DNA from: Ypsolopha sequella
Taxonomy: Eukaryota; Arthropoda; Insecta; Lepidoptera; Ypsolophidae
DNA length: 64,000 nt
Reading direction: 5' to 3'
Assembly: GCA_934047225.1 (NCBI GenBank)
Contig: OW203986.1
Coordinates: 19,781,221 to 19,845,220, forward strand
Shown here: positions 46,201 to 56,175 of the stretch, piece after piece
How the letters are laid out: every line of letters begins with the position of its first letter
Position numbering within the stretch: position 1 is the first letter of the stretch
Notes under the pieces: model-generated
The model's database searches: none
Told to the model about the DNA's origin: nothing
The model's input: the letters and a program-made list of their open reading frames with translations, nothing else
Position numbers and translations under genes: made by a program

Positions 46201-49200
46201 TAGAAATCAAGACAGAAAAACAGAAAGATAATTATCAAACAAAAAGAATAGGTAATAATAATAATGATCATTAAAATAAAATATATCAACAATGAAGAAT
46301 ACACACTATAACATACAAGGTGACTTTTTGATCATCGTCCAAATTCATACTAGAGGCTTGGTAAGTTATCAGCATCATGAAACGCTAACAATTTTTGTGA
46401 AATTCGTGTAATGAAAATTCAAATTCCCATAGTAATTCACTCCCAGTCCTGAGTGAATCACTATGGGGAGTCGAAATTTCATTTTATGAATTGTTATTGG
46501 TTCATGATGCTGATCACTCACCAAGGCTCAAGTATGAATTTGGACGATGTTCACAAATTCACCTTGTATAACAGAACATACTATTGTGTAGGTCAGGAGT
46601 TCAAATCATGTAGGGGTACTTACATTTGTGTTTTGGTCGGCGTGCTTTGGAAGGCAATGTTAAACTATGGGTACAGTTTGTGCCCAAAGTATTGCAATAA
46701 GACTTATCTCCCATATAATAAAATCGTTGGTGAAAAGCCACACTCTGAAACACCTCTGATACCTCGTGGATTTATGTTGCGACAATGTTTTTTTTTTCAT
46801 AAGCCTTTGAATATTTTCCTATAAGTTTCAAAGTACCTAGTAAGGCTCACCCCCATACACTTGTGACGTCAAAATCGTCGGTGAAAAGTGGGTGTACGAA
46901 TATTGCCTGTTCTAGTGACACTGAAACACCTCTGACGACCCCTCAAGGATTTATGTCGTACTATTACAATGTAGTAGTTAAGGGCCACTACACACTTATA
47001 ATTTTGAAATTTTCAGTAAACGCGCTGTCCAAGATGTCCGTCGCACGGGCAAGATTTGTGTTCTGGACATTGAAATTGAGGGTGTCAAACAAGTAAAGAA
47101 GACGGACTTGGAGCCCTTGCTGATCTTCATAATGCCGCCATCCATTGAAGAGTTGGAGAGACGTCTCCGTGGGAGAAATACCGAAAATGAAGCTGCCCTG
47201 CAGAAACGGTTGGAGACTGCACGCAGAGAAATCGAATTTGGTAATTGTGCCAAAATTGAAATCTTTATTTTTATTATACACAGAAACATGAAACAAATCA
47301 CATAACAGTAAATTTCGATGACAGTAATAGATATTTAACTGTTTAGTCTCTAAAAAGATATTTCTTATTTATAACAAACCGTCTTATCTGGAAAATAATC
47401 ACATCTAAACAGTGTGACAGGTAATCTTAGACGTGCACAAAGAAAATGCATATATGATTTTACTAAATCTATGGAAATGTCTCTACATATAATAAGTACT
47501 GAAAAAGAATCTTATCTACAAATATAAAATTCAAAGTCCTGACTGACTGACTGACTGACTGACTGACTGACTGACTGATATATCAACGCACAGCCTAAAC
47601 CGCTGGTCCTAGAGACTTGAAATTTTGCAGATAGATACCTTATATAGTGTAGGCATCCACTAAGAAAGGATTTTTTAAAATTCAACCCCTAAAAGGGTGA
47701 AACGGGGGTCCAAAGTTTGTATGGGGAAACAAGATTAGTTAGACTATTTTATTCGAGACTTCACAGGAGTACTCCTATTCATAAATGAGTAAACATGTGT
47801 TTCAGGTTTTTTCAGAATTCAACCCCTAAAAGGGGGAGATGGGGTAACAAAGTCTGAAAATCACCATGTATATCGTTTGTAGGGTTTATCGGGTCGCTGA
47901 TTACGAAAACAACAACGATTTCTAAATCCAACGTAATGGACGTAAAATACCATCATCCCCTGTTGGGGTGCGATGGGGTTGAAAAGTTGAAATGTGTAAA
48001 TATCAATATGGGTGTCGTTTTGATGGTTTTTGGGACATCAATTACAAAAATGGCATCGATTTTGAAAATTAATATAGTGGACATGAAAATTTTTGAAAGT
48101 ATGTGTGCCAGAGCAAATCAGCTGTAACAGACGGACAGACAGACAGCCACACAAGTGATCCTATTAGAGTTCCATTTTTTCCTTTTGAGGTATCTATCTA
48201 TCTATTTATCAACAATCTATCTATCTATCTATCTGTCTATCTATCTATCTGTCTATCTATCTATCTATCTGTCTATCTATCTATCTATATCCCAGCAAAG
48301 TATCTTTGGAACGGACGGTGATACATCCCTAGGGGTTGGACCACGGGGTGCCAAAAAAAATTTTTTTTTAATGTCAAAACTTTGACGGCCTGCATCTCCC
48401 AAACGGCTGGAGGTAGACCCATGTTGATGGGTGTCTAAGAAAATGTCTCGACGAAATCTACCTGCCGAAAGTATCAAAACTTTACAGGCCCGTATCTCCC
48501 AAACGGCTAATCGTAGGGAGTTCGGATTTCAACTATATTGGTCAAGTTGGGGTTACATAAACAAAAAAAAAATTTGTTTTGACAGATTTTTGGCAGGTCC
48601 AAAAAAGTATTCCGATTGCATGAAACTTCGTATCGAGGGGCATTCGAGGTCGCTGATTATGCTGCCGTATTCAAATTTTTCATTTTTTGACAACTGATAG
48701 GGATTTTGATAATTATTCGGAAAAACTTTGATCGGTGAGTTCCTGTGTTTGGCACTCTGGGGATGCCGAAGGCCGAGTATTGTGCTTCTAGCGAGGCTGA
48801 AAAACGAGCATGCGAGTTTTTTGGCCGAGCACTACAACTTGGCTCCCAGGAGGAGTGAGAGCACTTACAATGTTTGTTTCTGAAAAAAAATTAATTTGTT
48901 TCTTGTAGGCCACGCGGGCGAAGCCGCGGGCAGAAGCTAGTACCTATGTAATTCTTTCTACCTATACTTACATAACATCATCTATTCAAAGCAGATCTGT
49001 AGATCTTTATGTAATATTTGTTAAATATTTTATTGATATGATAGATACAGGGCTGGATTTAGGAAAGCGCAACAGGGCCCTCTACAAATTTTCTTATTTT
49101 ACACAATTTCTATTGATAAACATACAGAATCGGTATATCTTAGACGTGCACAAAGAAAATGCATATATGATTTTACTATTTTTTTTATTTATTTATTTAT

Positions 49201-52200
49201 TTATTTATTTAATAACCAAAAAGAAATACATACTTTACAATAATAAGGTGTATCAGAAACCTGTAAGGGTTTTTACGTACACCGTCATTCCCGTCTTATG
49301 CAAGCATATAGAAAATTAGATTTACAGGTAGTCTAAATAGATATTGATAATGCCTTATGATATCGAAATGCTTTGCGACAAATTCGTAAAATAACGGAAT
49401 ACACACAAACGTAACTAGGTAGGTATCTTTATAGATACTTACTTACTTATGACAATATGAGCAAACGTCCATTGTTGCTCTTTTTAACCATGGAGATGGA
49501 GATAACAAAAAAATACAAAGTTAAATAGCCGTTACAAACTTATCAATTGTCTTTCACACAAGAGCATAAGAACTATTTTAGTCCGTACATAACTCGATCT
49601 TAACTAGGAAGTGGACAAGTTAACACGAATATAGGATGATTTAATTAAATTATGTTATTATTTAGGGGAATAAGGTTAGGAGTAATAATATTGTTAACGT
49701 CGAGTTTTTAAATAAGAACATATGAAGTAGGATACATATATTATACATGTATACATACACACATACATTATATATACTTTATTATATACTTGCATTATAT
49801 ACTTTATTTATACTGAAGTTGATAGGTTTTCTATAAAATACTTTTTTAATTTTTGTTTAATATTAGTTGTTTTCATTGATTCTCTTACGTCATAAGGCAA
49901 ACTATTTATTAATTTAGGTATTATGTACGCGGAAGTTCTTTTTCCGTAAAAGTTCCTCGCGGTAGGTATTTTTAGTTTTTTTTGAGTAATACTCCGTGTG
50001 CTTATTTTATGTTGTACGTGTTTTTGTACACTTAAATCAAAGAAGTGTTCTTTTAAATGTTCTAATTCAACTCTTATATGTACGGGTAATACTTGAAAGA
50101 CTTTAAAAAGGCCGTTGGGGTCGTCGCGAAACCGTTCTTTTATTTTTACAGGAGCTATTAGTTTAAGTATTCGGAGCTGTAGTGAATAGATTTTATTTAA
50201 ATATGTAATGAATGTTCGTCCGTAACTACTAAGCCCATATGATACTATGGAGTCACCCAGCGATCTGTATATGTCTAGCAGGATTGAAAAGGGAACTTTG
50301 TTTTTGATAAGATAAAGTTTTGCCATAACCGCACGTAGTTTTGTGCATACGTAATCTACATGGTCACTCCAGTTGAATCTTTCATCTATTATAAGTCCGA
50401 GGTACATTTGTTGACGTTCTTGTTTGATAGAAGGACAGTAGCAAGACGAGATATTATTGCTGTGCATACAATTGTGGTTATGGGCCACCAAGTTAATTTT
50501 CTTCTGAGAGTCCGGATTATGACTGGATCGCACGTGTAGCACTTTAGTTTTGTCTGCGTTTAGGGCTAGACCAGCATCGTGCGACCACTTGCAGATAGTA
50601 TCAAAGTCCTTTTGTAATTTATGAGTTGCCTTCTCTATGTCACGATCTGCCACCATCAAACAAGTATCATCTGCGAATTGGAACATATCGCAGTCGCTTA
50701 ATGTGTTAGCCATTGAGTTAACGTAAATAAGATAATGTAGGGGGCCTATTACAGATCCCTGTGCCGTACCTATTGTAACAGACGTTTTATCACTGTACGA
50801 GTCATTTATTTTAACGTAATACGATCGATTGCGAAGATAGTCCTTACACCACCGTAGCAGTGGACCTCTTACACCGCTTTCCTCTAGCTTTTGCAAAAGA
50901 AGATCGTGACGAAGGGTGTCGAAAGCTTTGCTGTAGTCAATCAGCACTATTAACACATGCTTTTTATCATTTAAATGCTCGTTTACTTTATCCGTGAAAT
51001 GCGACAGTAACATCGTAGTACTTTTATTGGCTTGGAAGCCGTATTGGTTAGTCACTAATACATTATTTGATTTGTAAAAATTGTGGAGCTGGTCAGTAAT
51101 ATGTTTTTCAATTATTTTGTCTATGGCGGGTAGAATTGTAATCTGTCTATATTTATCGTATTCAGATTGGCTACCTTTTTTATGTACCGGTCGTACAATC
51201 CCAGATTTAAGTTCATCTGGGTACACTCCTTTAGATACACTTGCATTAATCAAATCGCAGATCGTTTCGTTGATGTTATTACACAAACTCTTAAGATCAG
51301 AAGCTCTTATGCCATCAATACCTGGTGCTTTTCTATTGTTTTGCCTACAGATTAACTTTTTTGTTGTTCTAGGAGTCGCTTTAATGAAACGCATGCTAAC
51401 ATCACTAAATTTTGTGTATAGATTTCTGTTCAAGAGTGTGCTTGTACAATTAGGTATTGTGTCTTTTACGGATTTATTAAAAGTTTTAGCAAAATTGTTT
51501 GCCGTATCGTGATTACTTTCATGTTTAAATGCTTTAGTAATTGTGTCGTCTATTGATTTTTTATTCTACCAGAAATTCTATTAAGGATTTCCCACATTTT
51601 TCTAGGGTCATTTTTATATTTTCTTATTTCCTTTTTAAAATATGAGTTTTTTGCGTTTTCTATCACTTTGTTTGTATGATTTCTAACTTTATTATATTCT
51701 AGTCTAAGTACGAGGGTGAATCCAAAAGTTCTAAGCCCGACCTACAAAGAGGTATCAAATCTTTGTAAATCTACCGTCATTTGTTAGTATTTTTTTTCGT
51801 GATTGATTGTGTGAAGTTGAAGTTCGATACTGCAAGCTATTATTTTTTTGTGATATTTTGTATAACGCAGTCTGACGGGATTTTTCACAATGGAGAAAAT
51901 TGAACACCGTGCTGTGATTAAGTACCTCAATAAAAAAGGTCTTTCACCTAAAGAGATTCATGAAGATATGGAAACAACATTAGGGGAATCTGCTCCATCG
52001 TATTCCACTGTCAAAAAGTGGGTAGCTGAATTTAAACGCGGTCGGGAGACCATTGAAGATGACCCAAGGAGCGGAAGGCCTTCAACGTCTACCACTAAAG
52101 AAAACACTGACAAAATTTGTGATCTCATCCTAGGTGACCGACGATTGACCATTAGTAGGATAGCTGAGATCACAGGCATCAGTTATGGCCGAGTGCAAAA

Positions 52201-54362
52201 CATTATAACTGTAGAATTGGGGTTCCGTAAGGTTTCTGCTCGCTGGGTCCCAAGATTGCTTTCAGCTGACCAAAAACGAGTCCGATTCACAATTTTGCGT
52301 GACTGTTTGGAACTTTTTGAGGCAGATGCTGAGGATTTTATGTCTCGTTTTGTTACCATGGATGAAAGCTGAGTTCATCGCCATACTCCTGAAACAAAAC
52401 AGCAATCCAAACAGTGGAAAAGATCTGGCTCACCCACGCCGAAAAAGGCAAAGTGCGTTTTGTCAGCCAACAAAGTCATGGCATCTGTTTTTTGGGATTC
52501 GAAGGGAGTTATTTTATTGGATTATTTACCTAAAGGTGAAACTATAAATTCACGCTATTATTGTAACCTATTACGAAAACTCCGCGAAGAAATAAAAGAA
52601 AAACGGCCGGGGATGTTGCGTAAGAGAGTTTTGTTTCATCAAGACAATGCACGAGTTCACACTTCGGTTGAAACGATGGCTGTGATCCATGAATGTGGTT
52701 ACGAGTTGCTGCCCCACCCACCTTATTCGCCGGATTTAGCCCCCTCTGACTATCATCTCTTTCCAAATTTAAAAAAACACTTGGGGGATCTAAATATTCG
52801 ACTAGAGAAGAAGTGATAGTCGCAGTTAATGACTATTTTGACGACCTTCCGGAATCATTTTTTTTCGAGGGTATAAACAAGTTGCAGGTCAGGTGGAAGA
52901 AGTGTGTTGATCTAGATGGAGACTATGTCGAAAAATAAAAATAATTTTGAACCCACTTTTCTTTCATTTTCACGATCGGGCTTAGAACTTTTGGATTCAC
53001 CCTCGTACTAAGTTGGTATGATCTTTTTTCCATTTCATAAAAAGTTCATCTCTTTTATTGCACATAGTGTTGACATATTTATTAATCCATTTAGCATCCT
53101 TTTCAGCACGATTTTTAATTTATCTATATACTAAATCTATGGAAATGTCTCTACATATAATAGGTACTGAAAAAGAATCTTATACTTATGTAATTTTCAA
53201 ATTTTCTTATTTTACACAATTTCTATTAATAATCATAATGGATCGGTATTAATATCTTGCTGTAAGAGTTTCTGTGTTTTTTTTTAGAGATTATTGATAT
53301 TGATCTCCCTTCTTAGAGCCCCATTAATGTTACTATGCTATCTGTCCGTCCATATGTCAAGACAGAATAAGTTAATTAGTCTAAAATTTTGATATTTTGT
53401 GTATAATATTGACCCAAAATCGAATTTTTAATTTGAAATTGAATTAAATTATTTTTCATACATGATATAGGAACCAAAAACAAAGCATTTTTCTTCCTAC
53501 TCCGGCATGCAAAAATAAAGAAATAGGGGGCCGTCAAAGTTGTTAGTTTTAGTACATTTTTGTTCCGGGTCTATTTCAAAAGCTAAACTTAAAGTTATGA
53601 ATTTGAAATTTCTGTATATTAGTTAACTAGCTTTTGCCCGCGGCTCCGCCCGCTTGATATTCTGGTTGACGTTATTCATTTTCCCACGGGAACAGTGATT
53701 TTTTTTCGGGATAAAATGTAGTATATATATGTGTTAATTCAGGGTATGAGCTATCTCCACTCCAAATTTCATCTAAATCCGTCCAGCTGTTTCAGCGTGA
53801 AGAAGTAACAAACATACTAACACGCACAAACTTTCGCATTTATATTTAATCACTGTGAAACAACAAATTCTGAAAAATCCGATTCATAATTTAGTTTATA
53901 AGCTGTAACCAAAAAAAAATTGTTTCTTTCGTGGGTTATGTATATAATGTTACGGATTCCTAATTGAGCAAGACCTGCCTCGCACTTGGCTGGTTTTTGT
54001 AAACATGTTAGGAAAGGAAGCCTCCACTTCGTTGTTGCACAGAAGTGTTCCCATCCTATAATACGGCTCTGGATATATAACATTGTTTCTTAGGCCCACT
54101 TGCGCCAAGCTACCTCACCCAGGTTAACTAACTTTTAATACTTTGTCCTTGTCACATCAAGCTATAGAAATAAGGACATAGCATAAAAAGTTAGTTAACT
54201 TTGGTTATGTTGCTTGGCGCAAGTGGGGCTTAGTTGTTTTCTTACATAATTTCAGGTCAGCAGCCAGGGAACTTCCACATCATCATCCTGAATGATAACT
54301 TTGATAAAGCATATTCGGAGTTGCGAGAATTCATCTCACAGAATTATACAGACAAAAATGAA
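42990..54362 (+). CDS. GUK1: Guanylate kinase (GMP kinase), last exon not certain
   Basis: Cytosolic enzyme phosphorylating GMP to GDP with ATP. Exons are 42990-43246, 47017-47240 and 54256-54362; all junctions are GT/AG and phases match (2, then 1, then 1). The P-loop is GPSGSGKST (residues 13-21). The GMP-binding region contains [11 protein letters not shown] and [15 protein letters not shown]. The second exon carries [20 protein letters not shown], then [17 protein letters not shown] and [10 protein letters not shown]; the third ends with [14 protein letters not shown]. The total is 196 residues up to a GAAG|GTAAGG donor, against about 197 for human GUK1, so only a handful of residues remain. 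One candidate last exon starts at 56176 (acceptor TTTACAG) and adds ELLS before a stop. Another starts near 54489. An acceptor-like TTTCGCAG 12 bp before the ATG suggests a 5' untranslated exon. Confidence 0.93.
44311..44605 (-). pseudogene. Unrecognised coding-like relic
   Basis: The minus strand is open for about 90 codons after a TAG, and open again before it. It includes [37 protein letters not shown] and [18 protein letters not shown]. Composition is protein-like rather than repeat-like and there is no splice site at either end. This would fit a retrocopy of an exon-rich gene with one stop, lying antisense in the intron. I do not recognise the protein. Chance openness is possible. Confidence 0.3.
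44808..45070 (-). repeat. Dispersed repeat, inverted copy at 63190-63560
   Basis: Shared in opposite orientation: ATTAAATTATGTTAAGGTGT, GAGATTTAGGTTTAATAAGC, TGCAACTTCCATTTGCC and GTGTGACGTCACTTGAG. The other copy extends into a GACGTCACTTGAGAA foldback. Confidence 0.65.
45076..45790 (+). repeat. GGTTCCGTACC family, copy with internal duplication
   Basis: Left end TTTTTAGGGTTCCGTAGTAC, interior as at 9336-9780. Inside, a unit of about 260 bp is present twice: TGACACTGGTTTCGAGA, CCCCAAAAATA, a C run, then TATCTCC. The second end sequence is missing, so the copy is truncated on the right. Confidence 0.6.
46041..46174. repeat. Perfect 67-bp tandem duplication
   Basis: AGTTCTCAACTACTATTTAT through GTACTATATATGT is repeated head to tail with a step of exactly 67 bp (46041, 46108, and the first bases again at 46175). 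No differences were seen between the copies, so it is recent. Confidence 0.85.
46314..46568. mobile_element. Palindromic MITE H
   Basis: TACAAGGTGACTTTTTGATC at the left pairs with the inverse of GATGTTCACAAATTCACCTT at the right. Pairing continues through CATCGTCCAAATTCATACT and the GCCTTGGT region to a centre near 46440. A half copy lies at about 30010-30145. Non-coding. Confidence 0.7.
46583..46810 (+). repeat. SINE copy (truncated 5' end)
   Basis: Contains GTCAGGAGTTCAAATCATGT (B-box region), a diverged body, then ATCGTTGGTGAAAAG, ACTCTGAAACACCTCTGATA and TTTATGTTGCGACAATG, in the order of the SINE at 27530-27890. Confidence 0.55.
46868..46980 (+). repeat. SINE 3' half
   Basis: AAAATCGTCGGTGAAAAGTG, CACTGAAACACCTCTGACGA and ATTTATGTCG match the 3' half of the SINE. 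It lies about 40 bp before guanylate kinase exon 2. Confidence 0.55.
47017..47240 (+). CDS. GUK1: Guanylate kinase exon 2
   Basis: 224 bp between TTTTCAG|T and TTTG|GTAATT. The first base completes Ser of YGTSKRAVQ. Encodes the central beta sheet and lid helix. Confidence 0.95.
47424..49136 (+). repeat. Tandem locus unit A (interrupted by Helitron)
   Basis: Without the Helitron this is about 287 bp. It starts ATCTTAGACGTGCACAAAGA, runs through ATATGATTTTACTAAATCTA and GAAAAAGAATCTTA, then after the Helitron TACCTATGTAATT, and ends at ACACAATTTCTATT...ATCGGTAT. Unit B repeats this order immediately to the right but lacks about 130 bp (roughly 48955-49080). Confidence 0.75.
47515..48940 (+). 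mobile_element. Non-autonomous Helitron, 1426 bp
   Basis: Starts TCTACAAATATAAAATTC and ends AGAAGCTAG. Eleven to twelve bases before the end is a hairpin with stem CGCGG / CCGCG (48913-48917, 48924-48928) and loop GCGAAG. 5' TC, 3' hairpin plus CTAG, and insertion between A (47514) and T (48941) are the defining features of Helitrons. Unit B preserves the uninterrupted GAATCTTATACTTATG. No Rep/helicase coding remains. An eight-unit GACT microsatellite lies near the start and an ATCT/GTCT microsatellite at about 48190-48290. Confidence 0.85.
49808..51562 (-). pseudogene. LINE reverse transcriptase, frameshifted
   Basis: An open frame of more than 540 codons contains [10 protein letters not shown], then [17 protein letters not shown] with the first catalytic Asp. 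[18 protein letters not shown] replaces the usual GVPQGSVLGPLLF, and [10 protein letters not shown] holds the catalytic [16 protein letters not shown] follows. The C-terminal region is intact to a stop at 49808. Upstream, six T (51557-51562) where seven are needed shift the frame, so the link to the N-terminal linker is broken. Catalytic residues are present, but the element is dead in cis. Confidence 0.85.
51711..53005 (+). mobile_element. mariner element with perfect 30-bp TIRs
   Basis: 1295 bp. The 30-bp terminal inverted repeats at 51711-51740 and 52976-53005 are identical and start CGAGGGTGAATCCAAAAG. TA lies immediately outside each end (51709-51710, 53006-53007). Removing the element and one TA restores the LINE linker frame across the junction, proving that it inserted into the LINE. 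Perfect TIRs and few lesions suggest a young insertion. Confidence 0.95.
51890..52938 (+). pseudogene. mariner transposase (DD34D), two lesions
   Basis: Cuts and pastes mariner elements by binding the TIRs with an N-terminal HTH pair and cleaving with a DDD site. The start [13 protein letters not shown] and the helix-turn-helix region with [15 protein letters not shown] are intact. WVPRLLS corresponds to the WVPHEL motif. Catalytic Asps are in [13 protein letters not shown] and [13 protein letters not shown], with 34 residues between the second and third. The frame is broken by a TGA at 52370-52372, where family members have Trp, and by a one-base shortage in the G run at 52783-52787. After that the frame resumes to [10 protein letters not shown] and stop. 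Expected length about 349 aa. Confidence 0.93.
53296..53998 (-). repeat. GGTTCCGTACC-family long copy split by a Helitron
   Basis: Segments GGGGCCGTCAAAG, GGGTCTATTTC and AAATTTCTGTATATT lie to the left of the Helitron, and GTGAAACAACAAATTCTGAA and TGTTACGGATTCCTAATTGA to its right, in the order of the uninterrupted copy at 21114-21790. The right end CCTCGCACTTGGCTGG resembles other copies. Confidence 0.6.
53637..53850 (-). mobile_element. Short non-autonomous Helitron
   Basis: On the minus strand it ends GCCGCGGGCAAAAGCTAG with a GCGG/CCGC hairpin, followed by the host T, as for the larger Helitron at 47515. The 5' side reads AAATATAAATGCGAAAGTTT and GTGCGTGTTAGTATGTTTGT, a start region I recognise from lepidopteran Helitron-like repeats. 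About 214 bp; the 5' boundary is approximate. A further solo tip (GCTTTTGCCCGCGGCTTCGC) lies near 58700. Confidence 0.7.
54090..54233. mobile_element. Palindromic MITE I next to a splice acceptor
   Basis: TTAGGCCCACTTGCGCCAAGC at the left pairs with GCTTGGCGCAAGTGGGGCTTA at the right. The interior AGTTAACTAACTTTT / AAAAGTTAGTTAACTT also pairs. 144 bp. The right end stops 22 bp before the first base of guanylate kinase exon 3, next to its polypyrimidine tract. Confidence 0.75.
54256..54362 (+). CDS. GUK1: Guanylate kinase exon 3
   Basis: 107 bp from ATTTCAG|GTCAG to GAAG|GTAAGG. Encodes [20 protein letters not shown] and a C-terminal helix. Reading through the donor would add a Lys/Phe stretch and run into a C run at about 54396-54410, which is unlikely to be coding. 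Confidence 0.9.
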
Positions 54363-55427
54363 GGTAAGGGTTACAAATTTTTCTTACTGAGCTACCCCCC
54401 CCCCCCCCCCTAATTCCTTATAAAATTAGTAATTAACTCACTAACCGGTGTTTATTTACATACTAATTTATTCTTGTCAAATTTAAGCAGGGTGCTCTTG
54501 CCGGTGTAGCTCTTAACCTGTGATTGCTTTCAAGATCTTGGGTACGATATATCTTTATTCTTTCATAATGTTCTGTTCATAATAAGATAATCTAGTATTG
54601 GCGATATTTTTAAAGTACCTGTTGAGTTTGTCTGGTTGGTACTAACTAGCTCCTAAACACACACAAACCATTATTAAAAATGGCTGTCAAAATAACAATT
54701 CCCAACTTTTCACAGAAAAGCCCAACGCACCAAGTGACCAGTGAATTGGTGCATGCAGCATGACTCACAAAGGGTTATTTACAAACCTACATTAGTTTTA
54801 GGCATCTTTAACCTCCTGAGGCCCATATGAACATATCGATATAAATGCAATCTATGAATAAAAATTCGGAAGTACGGAAGCTGGATATTTTCTCCATGGA
54901 AAAATACGCAAAATATGAAATGTGTGAAGATGAGATGATTTTTTTTGTTTATGTATAATTATATACGACGCCAGGCCCCAGGAGGTTAAGTATTCTGGAA
55001 AGTTCAAATGCAGAAAGCAATTGCATACAAAACAAACTAAGTTAGGCATAACACTTAATTAGTTTTTTTTGTATGTATGGCTTTCTACAATTCCCTCGAT
55101 GTATGTGGTTTAGCCACAATCTTCTCGCCCCAATATATTATGTGTTTTAAGTTAGTGGTATAAATACTGTATTTGACTAACAATAGTACATTACGATACG
55201 AGAGCGATGAAACGTTTTCTGACGAGTGTGAGTTGCCTTCGGCTCGTGCCGCAATCACACGAGTCGAGAAAAAGTTTCTCGCACGAGTTTCGTATAATTT
55301 TTTATAGCACAAGTGCGGAAAATGCCGACTTTACGCACGCGCGTGCGTAAAGTGGTCATTTTACGCACGGTGTGCTATAAAATATTTAAATGTTAATCTG
55401 AACTTGGTATGAGCATATTTTTAGATT

Positions 55428-55500
55428 TTCAGGGTTCCGTACACAAAGGGTAAAAAAGGAACCATTTTATGAGACTTCGTTGTCCATTCGTGGTCTGAAT
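55428..55500 (+). repeat. GGTTCCGTACC family, end fragment
   Basis: TTCAGGGTTCCGTACACAAA and GAGACTTCGTTGTCC match the left end of the copies at 9336 and 45076. A possible partner, GGAACCCTAAAAA, lies near 55945. Confidence 0.5.
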
Positions 55501-55521
55501 ATATTATAATAAATAGTATTA

Positions 55522-55700
55522 TATGAACATACATAAACTGACGCCTGTCTCCCAGAGGGGTAGGCAAAGACTACAAATTTTCATCTGTTTACGATCCAGA
55601 CACCTCTTTCACATCTACAAGCTCATCTATTCTAGGTACTTTTACATTGCCCTTCTTCAGTATGTCACCAATTTGGTCAGCTTCACTTCACTTCGGATAT
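55522..55700 (-). repeat. LINE 3' fragment, inverted relative of 37755-38150
   Basis: Minus strand contains GTAGTCTTTGCCTACCCCTC, GGGAGACAGGCGTCAG and AAATTGGTGACATACTGAAG, matching the end of the LINE fragment at 37755-38150 with several changes. No open frame remains. Confidence 0.6.
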
Positions 55701-56175
55701 TTCGTAAACAACCATTGATTTCCCATTGGCTCATTATGTCACAGTTGCACAAAATACGATACGATAAGATCTGTTCATTAGAAACTCATTAGAAAACTAT
55801 TGGACCCCAAAATGTATGAATAGTTTTCCTGTATCATCTCATGCCCCTCTATATTTTCAGTTTTTTTGGTCGCATACCTACATTCTCAAAAAAATAGGAC
55901 ACACGAATCCTAACATAAGGATTCCTTTTTCTCATGATTGAGCTTGGAACCCTAAAAATACGATACATTTACCCTACTAATAAGTAATAAGAGAAATTGG
56001 TTCGTTTTAACCATGAATGTATGGTATATATTTAATAATATATACTAATTTCAATCGGTTAAAAATATGCTCTGCCTGTTGATTGATTGTGTTAAATTTA
56101 AATTAATATCAAATGGTTCTTATTCAAAATAAACAAGAACAATTTTATGATTATTGTTATCTTGAAACTTTACAG

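Larger units (their letters stand above)
43247..47016. other. Guanylate kinase intron 1
   Basis: 3.8 kb. It holds a coding-like relic (44311-44605), two dispersed repeats, a 67-bp tandem duplication, a palindromic MITE and SINE pieces, each listed separately. 43247-44310 has nothing recognised except a small palindrome near 43900-43965 and a C-rich patch near 44070-44110. Confidence 0.5.
49179..53129 (-). mobile_element. 5'-truncated LINE, interrupted by mariner
   Basis: A non-LTR retrotransposon on the minus strand. Its 3' tail is (AAAT)n at 49183-49211 and its truncated 5' end is at about 53129, within the linker between endonuclease and reverse transcriptase. TACTA is duplicated at both ends (49174-49178, 53130-53134). 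Unit A shows the filled-out target. Subtracting the mariner leaves about 2.65 kb. The family is Jockey/CR1-like by motif; the exact clade is not assigned. Confidence 0.85.
49137..53250. repeat. Tandem locus unit B (interrupted by LINE)
   Basis: The left part 49137-49178 and the right part 53130-53250 together reproduce unit A: ...GATTTTACTA | AATCTATGGAAATGTCTC...TACTTATGTAATTTTC. It ends with GGATCGGTATTAATATCTT, the same junction sequence as between A and B. Confidence 0.7.
47241..54255. other. Guanylate kinase intron 2, nested transposons
   Basis: 7 kb. A tandemly duplicated short locus (unit A 47424-49136, unit B 49137-53250) carries a Helitron in A and a LINE with a nested mariner in B. 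Then comes a GGTTCCGTACC-family repeat split by a second Helitron (53296-53998), and a MITE that stops 22 bp before exon 3. Confidence 0.75.
54363..56175. other. Guanylate kinase 3' part or flank, repeats
   Basis: No coding exon is certain. It contains a C microsatellite near 54396-54410, a GGTTCCGTACC-type end (55428-55500) and an inverted LINE fragment (55522-55700). If the short last exon is at 56176, this is intron 3. Confidence 0.4.

Noticed and set aside
51081..51512. 143-codon plus-strand frame
   Set aside because: Antisense shadow of the LINE reverse transcriptase, with no recognisable domain.
52542..52766. Minus-strand frame in the mariner
   Set aside because: Shadow of the transposase frame on the other strand.
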